Source of the DNA: UMGS755 sp045132895
GTDB taxonomy: Bacteria > Bacillota > Clostridia > UBA1381 > UBA9506
Length of the DNA stretch: 7,635 nucleotides
Reading direction: 5' to 3'
Assembly (NCBI GenBank): GCA_045132895.1
Contig: JBGUTC010000084.1
Location: forward strand, 1-7,635
In this document: positions 1 through 5,101 of the stretch, in pieces
Layout of the letters: the number at the start of each line of letters is the position of its first letter
How positions within the stretch are numbered: the stretch's first letter is position 1
Made by a program: the position numbers and the translations under genes
The notes under the pieces: generated by a model
Database searches by the model: none
Told to the model about the DNA's origin: nothing
Seen by the model: only the letters and a program-made list of their open reading frames with translations

Positions 1-1021
1 ACGCCTCTGGCTTTTCGCCGAAAAGATTGACCAAAATGGTGGCATTTCCTTCATGAATCTGGTTCCTCGAAGCCGCTGGATAAGTCTCTTTCTCAGCCAT
101 TGGTTCATTCAGTTTCCCAAAAACGCCGCGAAGGGAATTCTCCGTAACAATGCCCAGCGAGGGATCTCTGGTTTTAAAAATCCCTTTCAACTGGCCCGGT
201 TCCCCTTTTGTACCCTTTTCCACACTAAAAACAGAAGCTGCCAAAAGTTCTCCATCTGAAACCGGCATAATTGTCCCCGTGTCGCCGTCAGAAATCGGGT
301 GCCCTAAAGCGCCGAAATCCAAAGTTTCCGGCTGATAATAGGTCAATGTGCCAATTCCTGCGGTGCTATCCCGAAGCCAGAACCCCAGCTTATATCCCTC
401 ATTGGTCTCAACGGGGTTCACTTCCTTGACCATCTCCCGCTCATCTCTTAAAATGGTAAAACAAAGCGTTTGCCCGTCACTTTTCCGGATAATCTCCCCC
501 ATTTGTTCAGTATCGGAAAGGGGCTCTTCACCCACTTTCAGAAAAATATCGCCGGAGCGGATATCAGACTCTCGTGCCGGATTGTGTGCGTTGCCATGCT
601 TATCATGGATGGTCTGTACACCAACACAAACAAGACCTTTTGTAAAAATCTTAATCCCCACCGTATCGCCACACGCGGCCAATTCCAATTGCGGCTGCAC
701 ATCTACCGTAACCGTTCGCACAGGAATCAGTCCGAACAATTTCACCGTCATGTCATATTGCCCGGTCTCATTTATATGCAAAAGTTGACTATAGTGATCA
801 GATACCAGCTCCCCGTTTTCCTCTAAAACGCCACCGGTTGCCACAGGCAAATGAACACGATACGGCGAGTCCGTATTCATCGATAATCGTTCCCCCTCAT
901 ATAAAACTATTGTTTCAGGGTAACGCAATTGACATTCTAAAATCATGGTTGCAGCTAAAAGCAGCAACAAACAGGCAAATAACCTGCTTCTTTTTTTTGC
1001 AGAAAGTCTGCGATTCATCAT
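1..1021 (-). CDS. spoIVB: SpoIVB-type serine peptidase (S55), 3' end outside window
   Basis: I translated this by hand from the minus strand: 340 codons are open from ATG 1021 to the left edge. A basic N-terminus and one hydrophobic segment (about residues 14-28) suggest a membrane-anchored or exported protein. A PDZ-like region follows (about 110-195, including 'SGDIFLKVGEEPL'). The S55 peptidase core begins near 212 with 'WLRDSTAGIGTLTYY' and 'FGALGHPISD', where H241 corresponds to the catalytic His of Bacillus subtilis SpoIVB. The Ser-containing GMSGSP-like motif should lie in the missing C-terminus (about 70-90 residues, judged from the 426-residue B. subtilis protein). SpoIVB is secreted from the forespore into the intermembrane space and triggers SpoIVFB-dependent pro-sigma-K processing. 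Two ATGs (1021, 1018) are adjacent; 1021 is preferred because an AGG lies 7 nt upstream. The RBS is weak. Identity is very likely; whether the missing part is intact is unknown. Confidence 0.93.
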   Translation of the reverse strand, partial: MMNRRLSAKKRSRLFACLLLLLAATMILECQLRYPETIVLYEGERLSMNTDSPYRVHLPVATGGVLEENGELVSDHYSQLLHINETGQYDMTVKLFGLIPVRTVTVDVQPQLELAACGDTVGIKIFTKGLVCVGVQTIHDKHGNAHNPARESDIRSGDIFLKVGEEPLSDTEQMGEIIRKSDGQTLCFTILRDEREMVKEVNPVETNEGYKLGFWLRDSTAGIGTLTYYQPETLDFGALGHPISDGDTGTIMPVSDGELLAASVFSVEKGTKGEPGQLKGIFKTRDPSLGIVTENSLRGVFGKLNEPMAEKETYPAASRNQIHEGNATILVNLFGEKPEA

Positions 1022-1056
1022 CTCACGTCCTGATTCATCTAAAGTTCATACTCTCT

Positions 1057-1086
1057 TAGATTGACCAGACATGAGGTGATTATCCA
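1057..1086 (-). promoter_or_regulatory. Candidate sigma-G-like promoter of spoIVB
   Basis: Reading the minus strand, TGGATA (1081-1086) is followed after 17 nt by CAATCTA (1057-1063). The B. subtilis sigma-G consensus is roughly a GHATR -35 and a CATNMTA -10 with 17-18 nt spacing. Each box here has one mismatch. The implied transcription start is near 1050, about 30 nt before the spoIVB ATG. B. subtilis spoIVB is known to be expressed in the forespore, chiefly under sigma-G. This was matched by eye; chance matches are easy in AT-rich DNA. Confidence 0.4.
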
Positions 1087-1102
1087 AGGACGTTTTTGGT
1101 AA

Positions 1103-1945
1103 TCATTCTTTTCCAAATTCGTCCAGCGAACGAAAACGATATCCCTCACTTTTTAAGTCTTTAATCACGCTGTCTAAAACCTCTGCATTATCTTTGGAAA
1201 CCGCATGCAAAAGTAAAACCGCGCCGTCGTGGACACCCTTTTTAATCTGCTGATAAGCATACTCTGTTCCCTTCTGGTTGTTCACTTCCCAATCTTTATA
1301 AGCAAAACTCCAGAAGACATTGGTATAGCCCAGATCCCGGCTGATTTTCAGGGTTCTCTCGGAGTATTCTCCCCGGGGCGGACGGAAATAGGTCATGGAT
1401 TTCCCGTATTTCTCCTGACACATGGCATTCAGTAACAAAATTTCCTTTTTGACTTCTTCCGTGCTGTCAAGTTGCGGCATACTCGGGTGATGAACTGTAT
1501 GATTCCCCACAATATGCCCTTCGTCGAACATGCGCTCCACCAGTTCCGTTTCTTTTTCAAGATAGGGACCCGTGACAAAAAACGCCGCTTTCACATTGTT
1601 TTCCTTTAAAACATCTAAAATTTTAGCCGTATAACCGTTTTCATATCCTTCGTCAAAGGTCAGATACAGACTCCGGGGAATTCTGTCTAAGTAAAATGCC
1701 TGATATGTATCCATCATCTGTCGGATGTTGTCCGGAATTTCCGGTGGCGCGTTAACGTTTTTCTTCAGACCCCACCCAAACATGGTATTGGGATAATCCG
1801 AATAATTTTCCTCTACCATCTCCATCGTCACATTAACCGGTCTGCTGCCTTCCAGAGAAATTTCTTTCTGAAATGGATTCTGCTCCGCACTGCAGCCAAC
1901 CAGAAACACGAAGATAAAAGAAACAGATAACAAGATTTTTTTCAT
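1103..1945 (-). CDS. pdaA: PdaA-type muramic delta-lactam de-N-acetylase, putative lipoprotein
   Basis: This 280-residue protein has the NodB/CE4 deacetylase fold in its PdaA subfamily form. PdaA removes the acetyl group from muramic acid during spore cortex synthesis, which allows muramic delta-lactam to form, the mark read by germination lytic enzymes. Visible motifs: 'TFDEGYENGYT' (T96-T106, catalytic base D98); 'GNHTVHHP' with ligands H149 and H153; 'RPPRGEYSE' (188-196); 'FWSFAYKDWEVNNQKG' (211-226); and 'LLLHAVSKDNAEVLD' (244-258). The last two blocks are nearly diagnostic for PdaA compared with other CE4 enzymes. The N-terminus is a signal peptide with a lipobox ending at C18 ('FLVGC'), so the protein is probably lipid-anchored outside the membrane. 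The start is supported by an AGGG-type RBS 8 nt upstream. Residue 99 is Glu where canonical CE4 enzymes have Asp. It lies on the same strand just upstream of spoIVB, and both act in sporulation. Confidence 0.93.
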   Translation of the reverse strand: MKKILLSVSFIFVFLVGCSAEQNPFQKEISLEGSRPVNVTMEMVEENYSDYPNTMFGWGLKKNVNAPPEIPDNIRQMMDTYQAFYLDRIPRSLYLTFDEGYENGYTAKILDVLKENNVKAAFFVTGPYLEKETELVERMFDEGHIVGNHTVHHPSMPQLDSTEEVKKEILLLNAMCQEKYGKSMTYFRPPRGEYSERTLKISRDLGYTNVFWSFAYKDWEVNNQKGTEYAYQQIKKGVHDGAVLLLHAVSKDNAEVLDSVIKDLKSEGYRFRSLDEFGKE

Positions 1946-1994
1946 ATTATCATCCCTTTTTGCAAAAAATATAATCCTATCCTATGCAAAAAAA

Positions 1995-2011
1995 GACGAT
2001 TTTATATCGTT
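1995..2011. repeat. Small inverted repeat between the divergent deacetylase genes
   Basis: ACGAT (1996-2000) and ATCGT (2006-2010) face each other across a 5-nt TTTAT loop, with A-tract on the left and T-tract on the right that would extend the pairing. Either strand would show a weak hairpin followed by T residues. With only two G-C pairs it is a poor terminator; it could be an operator or a remnant attenuator ahead of pdaA. No function is assigned. Confidence 0.3.
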
Positions 2012-2036
2012 TTTTAATAAATATTTAATAACTCCA

Positions 2037-2045
2037 TGGTATAAT
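2037..2045 (+). promoter_or_regulatory. Extended -10 promoter of the membrane-anchored deacetylase
   Basis: TGGTATAAT is a perfect extended -10 element (TGN plus TATAAT at 2040-2045). No good TTGACA-like -35 sits 17 nt upstream, only AT-rich DNA, which extended -10 promoters tolerate. The implied start near 2052 leaves a leader of about 47 nt before the ATG at 2099. This points to vegetative sigma-A transcription, unlike the sporulation genes read in the opposite direction. Confidence 0.6.
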
Positions 2046-2098
2046 ATAAAAAAAGACAAAATATTCTATATTTCTACAATTGAAACGGAGCAAATGCT

Positions 2099-2965
2099 AT
2101 GTACAAAGCAAGACGGCGTCGCGTCGATTTCAAGATACTGATTCCCAGGCTTCTGTTGCTCTTTCTGGTTTTCTGTCTGCTGATTTTCTGCGTCCGCGCT
2201 ATCATAAAATCTTTTGAAATGAAATATGATGATACGATTGTCGGTTCTCCTTACGAGGCAGTGGAAATGCCAATTCCTACTGCGACTCCAACACCTCCAC
2301 CACCGGAAATTCCCATCGTGGAACCCAAGCACGAGGCTGAACTGGTCAGCGTTTTCAATCAACCGGAAAAGATTGCATTTTTGACTTTCGATGACGGACC
2401 GACTGCAAAGATTACGCCCCAGATTCTGGACATTCTGCAGGAAAAAGGCGTCCGGGCAACCTTCTTTGTTTTAGGGGCTAATGTCGAAAAAAATCCGGAT
2501 CTTGCCAAACGGGCAACCAGTGAAGGACATGTTCTTGCCAACCATTCCTATTCTCATGATTATAAGTCGCTCTATGACAGCACGGAATTTTTCCTGGAAG
2601 ATATTCAGAAAACCGAAAGCGTCATTGTAGAAACCGTCGGCGAAGAGGCATTTGTTAAGATCTTCCGCTTCCCCGGTGGTTCCTTTGAAGAAACTAAGAC
2701 CCCGCAAAAAGATGCGCTGGCTTCCATTGGTTATAAGTATGTAGATTGGAACGCTTTAAATGGTGACGCAGAGGGGCAAAACGTATCGCCGGACGTTCTT
2801 TTGGAAAACATCCGAAAAACGACAAGCGGCAGACGAAATGTGGTTATTTTAATGCACGATGCTGCAACCAAACAAACCACGGCAGACTCCCTGCGCAGCA
2901 TCATTGACCACCTGGCCTCTGAAGGATTCCAGTTCAGAACGCTAAAAGATATTCCTCTTTCTTAA
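2099..2965 (+). CDS. Membrane-anchored polysaccharide deacetylase (NodB/CE4)
   Basis: This 288-residue protein has a basic cytoplasmic start ('KARRRR'), one transmembrane segment (about 14-36), a proline/threonine-rich linker (about 57-75) and a complete extracellular CE4 deacetylase domain (about 90-285). It is a type II membrane topology with the catalytic domain outside. All canonical motifs are present: 'LTFDDGPT' (D98 catalytic base, D99 metal ligand), 'NHSYSH' (H149, H153), 'RFPGGS' (R190-S195), 'VDWN' (D216) and 'VILMHDA' (H253). Such enzymes usually de-N-acetylate GlcNAc or MurNAc residues of peptidoglycan, often to reduce lysozyme sensitivity; the exact substrate cannot be read from sequence, so I give no gene symbol. 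The ATG at 2099 has GGAG 8 nt upstream. It runs divergently from pdaA with its own promoter and ends at a strong terminator. The family is certain; calling it PgdA-like is inference. Confidence 0.92.
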   Translation: MYKARRRRVDFKILIPRLLLLFLVFCLLIFCVRAIIKSFEMKYDDTIVGSPYEAVEMPIPTATPTPPPPEIPIVEPKHEAELVSVFNQPEKIAFLTFDDGPTAKITPQILDILQEKGVRATFFVLGANVEKNPDLAKRATSEGHVLANHSYSHDYKSLYDSTEFFLEDIQKTESVIVETVGEEAFVKIFRFPGGSFEETKTPQKDALASIGYKYVDWNALNGDAEGQNVSPDVLLENIRKTTSGRRNVVILMHDAATKQTTADSLRSIIDHLASEGFQFRTLKDIPLS

Positions 2966-2970
2966 AATAT

Positions 2971-3010
2971 AAAAAAAACAGGCGGAGATAAAATCTCCGC
3001 CTGTTTTTTT
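2971..3010. terminator. Bidirectional rho-independent terminator
   Basis: ACAGGCGGAGAT (2978-2989) pairs perfectly with ATCTCCGCCTGT (2993-3004) around a 3-nt AAA loop. Seven T residues follow on the plus strand (3004-3010), and eight A residues at 2971-2978 give a T-tract on the minus strand. It sits between the convergent ends of the plus-strand deacetylase and the minus-strand amidase and should stop both. The amidase stop codon (3009-3011) lies in its flank. Confidence 0.95.
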
Positions 3011-4682
3011 ATATCTCCATTTCTTCAAAAGCCCGCAACACGCCGTCGCAAACCGCTTGCGCCAATTTCTGACGATAGTCTTCCTGCATCAGAAGGGCAC
3101 ACTCTTCATCGTTGGAAATAAAGCCAATTTCAACGAGCGTTGCCGGCATCTTTGTAGAATTAATAACCGCCAGCGTCTTTCCGTCCTTCACGCCCCGGCT
3201 ATATGCTTTAGTCTTGCCAATTAGCTCTTCCAGTAAAATTTCTGAAAGACGCTTACTGGTCATACCGTTAGAAACGCTTCCAGCATCCAGATAACCAAAG
3301 GTTTCGATCCCGTGAGCCGTATCAACCGTCGCTGAATTAGTATGAATGCTGACAAACAAAGATGTTCCGGCATCATTGGCAACGCTGCCAACCCGCAAAT
3401 AGTCCACATAGACATCCGTAGTCCGAATCATGTGCACATCAACGCCTTCCGCCTCTAGAAGTTTCTTAGCGCGAAGAGCCACATCCAGATTAAAGTCCTT
3501 TTCCAGGGCTTTAATGGTTCCGTCTTCATTATACCCGACAGCACCGGCATCCTGACCTCCGTGGCCGGCATCCAGCATAACTGACCGCGCTAGCGCCTTG
3601 TGAACGGAATTCAGTCGGATTTCATTGTTGTGAACATACATTTCCGCGTCTGTATTTTTAAGAGCGATTGTAATCAATCCACCCTCCTCAGTAGGCGTGT
3701 AATACAGTCTTTTTCCAAAAAATCCTGTAACTGCTTTCTCTGCATCTTCCTCCGGCAGATCCCCGTAAATCGGCACCGTAATCTGCCCGCCCTTCATAAC
3801 GGGCTCTCCCATTTCAAGATCGAAGCGGACATAGTCTCTGGCACCCTCATAGCCATATGTAATCAACTCAAAGACATCTTTGATGCCGGAAGACATTTCA
3901 GGATCAACCGTAACCGTAATGATAATATCCTTGCCCTTAGTTTTAACTGTATAGCCCAGATCTTCTATGAGATCCACGACAATGCGGGCACTGTCTGTCT
4001 GTTGTCCAAACCGGACTTTTTCTAAGTTCCCTTTCCCCTCCATCACGGCAGGAATTTTTGAAAACTTTCCATCTGCTACATCCACAACGATCCGGACAGG
4101 ATCCTGCAGACAATATTCTTTGTATACAGGCTTTTCCTTGTCTGTCGTGATGGTAATCACATGCCTGGTTTCTGTCTCTTCCTGGTAAGTTACTTTTGTC
4201 ACCGAGACCTTTTTCTCCTGACGCTCAATGATAACCGTGTCTGTCTTTGAATCGAAATCTACTTTCATGCCCAGTGTTTCTCCGACAAAACGGGCAGGAA
4301 TCATCGTGTAGTCGTTGATAATTTTCGGTGCAATAGGCATCACAACCTGCTCGCCGTTTACTTTTGCTTCCTTTTTGTCAATGGTCAGAATCAATGTAAC
4401 ATCGTCTAAAACAATAGTAACTTCTCTCGTTTTACTGTTCCAGCGCACAGTTGCACCTAAACCATCCTGAAAAACCGACCGTGCCGGCACCACAGAGTAA
4501 TCGTCAAATACAATGGGCGGCATTTCCGGCTTCAACAGTTTCCCATTCACATTCAGTTGAAAAATATTCCCCTGATATTCATGATAAGCCCCGTCATAAA
4601 AATATTGAACTGCATCTGCATGGCCAATCCCCATTAGCAAAACTACAGTTGCAACAATCAATACCCGCTTTAAAAGCTTCAT
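3009..4682 (-). CDS. N-acetylmuramoyl-L-alanine amidase with stalk repeats, AMIN and Amidase_3 domains
   Basis: This 557-residue secreted cell-wall hydrolase would cleave the MurNAc-L-alanine bond of peptidoglycan. A signal peptide (about 1-24, ending 'GHADA') is followed by two copper-amine-oxidase-N-like stalk repeats (about 44-92 and 107-153; both carry 'DY..(V/I)PAR' cores at 61-68 and 124-131) and an AMIN domain (about 160-260), a wall-binding and localisation module. Residues about 264-366 form a less recognisable beta-rich region, possibly a degenerate second AMIN. The Amidase_3 catalytic domain (about 367-555) has zinc ligands H374 ('DAGHGG'), E394 ('EKDFNL') and H447 ('SIHTNS') and the catalytic E518 ('VEIGFISN'). 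It is therefore likely active. The ATG overlaps the ruvX stop (ATGA) and has GGAGG 7 nt upstream (4690-4694). It is the last gene of the operon. Whether it acts in vegetative growth, division or mother-cell lysis cannot be told from sequence. Confidence 0.93.
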   Translation of the reverse strand: MKLLKRVLIVATVVLLMGIGHADAVQYFYDGAYHEYQGNIFQLNVNGKLLKPEMPPIVFDDYSVVPARSVFQDGLGATVRWNSKTREVTIVLDDVTLILTIDKKEAKVNGEQVVMPIAPKIINDYTMIPARFVGETLGMKVDFDSKTDTVIIERQEKKVSVTKVTYQEETETRHVITITTDKEKPVYKEYCLQDPVRIVVDVADGKFSKIPAVMEGKGNLEKVRFGQQTDSARIVVDLIEDLGYTVKTKGKDIIITVTVDPEMSSGIKDVFELITYGYEGARDYVRFDLEMGEPVMKGGQITVPIYGDLPEEDAEKAVTGFFGKRLYYTPTEEGGLITIALKNTDAEMYVHNNEIRLNSVHKALARSVMLDAGHGGQDAGAVGYNEDGTIKALEKDFNLDVALRAKKLLEAEGVDVHMIRTTDVYVDYLRVGSVANDAGTSLFVSIHTNSATVDTAHGIETFGYLDAGSVSNGMTSKRLSEILLEELIGKTKAYSRGVKDGKTLAVINSTKMPATLVEIGFISNDEECALLMQEDYRQKLAQAVCDGVLRAFEEMEI

Positions 4683-5101
4683 GACTGTGCCTCCGTTCTC
4701 CTTATAAACTGCATATACCCTTCAAGAATCAGCGAGGCCGACACCGTATCAACAATGGCTTTCCGCTTTTTTCCTCTGACATTCAACTCGCTTAAAAATC
4801 CATGAGCCGCTACCGTTGTCAGTCGCTCATCCCAGAAAGCCAATTCAAGACCGGTCAATTCTTTCAATTGTTCTCCGAAGGCTCTGGCTTTTTCTGCGCT
4901 GGCACCCTCAGAATTATCCATATTTTTCGGCAATCCCACAACAATCCGGTCTACGCCACTGGACTTTGCCAAATCCGCAATTTCCTGGCAGGCTTTTTCA
5001 GACTGTTTCACGGTGCCCCAACCCTGGGCTGTAATACAAAGGGGGTCAGACATAGCCACGCCAATCCGGGCATCACCATAGTCAATTCCCATTAACTTCA
5101 T
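4679..5101 (-). CDS. ruvX: Putative pre-16S rRNA nuclease / Holliday junction resolvase-like YqgF
   Basis: This 140-residue protein is the normal length for the YqgF/RuvX family, an RNase H-like nuclease. The family is linked to processing of the 5' end of 16S rRNA and was earlier annotated as a putative Holliday junction resolvase. Motifs in order: 'MGIDYGDARIGVAMSD' (4-19, acidic D7), 'RIVVGLPKNMDNSEG' (52-66), 'FWDERLTT' (89-96, D91/E92) and 'RKAIVDTVSASLILEGYM' (113-130, D118). Start 5101 is preferred over the in-frame ATG at 5092 because GGAGG (5108-5112) lies 6 nt upstream. Its first 20 bp overlap the end of the pyruvyl transferase fusion, and its stop overlaps the amidase start. Its position between two wall genes looks like operon convenience rather than shared function. 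Confidence 0.95.
   Translation of the reverse strand: MKLMGIDYGDARIGVAMSDPLCITAQGWGTVKQSEKACQEIADLAKSSGVDRIVVGLPKNMDNSEGASAEKARAFGEQLKELTGLELAFWDERLTTVAAHGFLSELNVRGKKRKAIVDTVSASLILEGYMQFIRRTEAQS

Larger units (their letters stand above)
1988..2057. repeat. Direct repeat AAAAAAAGAC in the divergent intergenic region
   Basis: The 10-mer AAAAAAAGAC occurs at 1988-1997 and again at 2048-2057, exactly 60 bp apart, on either side of the candidate -10 at 2037-2045. A-tracts in phase with the helix could bend DNA or be contacted by a regulator. The composition is so AT-rich that chance is a serious alternative. Confidence 0.3.

Noticed and set aside
348..826. Plus-strand reading frames of 118 and 146 codons across 348-826
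   Set aside because: They lie opposite spoIVB, whose minus-strand translation gives clear SpoIVB motifs; the plus-strand products resemble nothing and lack RBS support.
1991..2015. Hairpin plus T-run as a terminator or attenuator before pdaA
   Set aside because: The core stem is only five base pairs with two G-C pairs, too weak to call a terminator; kept only as an inverted repeat.
2040..2075. Possible sigma-G promoter for pdaA (GAATA followed by TATTATA on the minus strand)
   Set aside because: The spacing is 15 nt rather than 17-18, the site is over 100 nt from the start codon, and it overlaps AT-rich sequence of the opposite promoter.
2066..2362. Minus-strand 98-codon frame opposite the start of the plus-strand deacetylase
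   Set aside because: It is antisense to a gene with clear transmembrane and CE4 features, has low-complexity composition, and would cover that gene's promoter region.
3600..4025. Plus-strand 141-codon frame inside the amidase region
   Set aside because: It is the complement of well-supported AMIN and linker coding sequence, with no RBS or recognisable domain.
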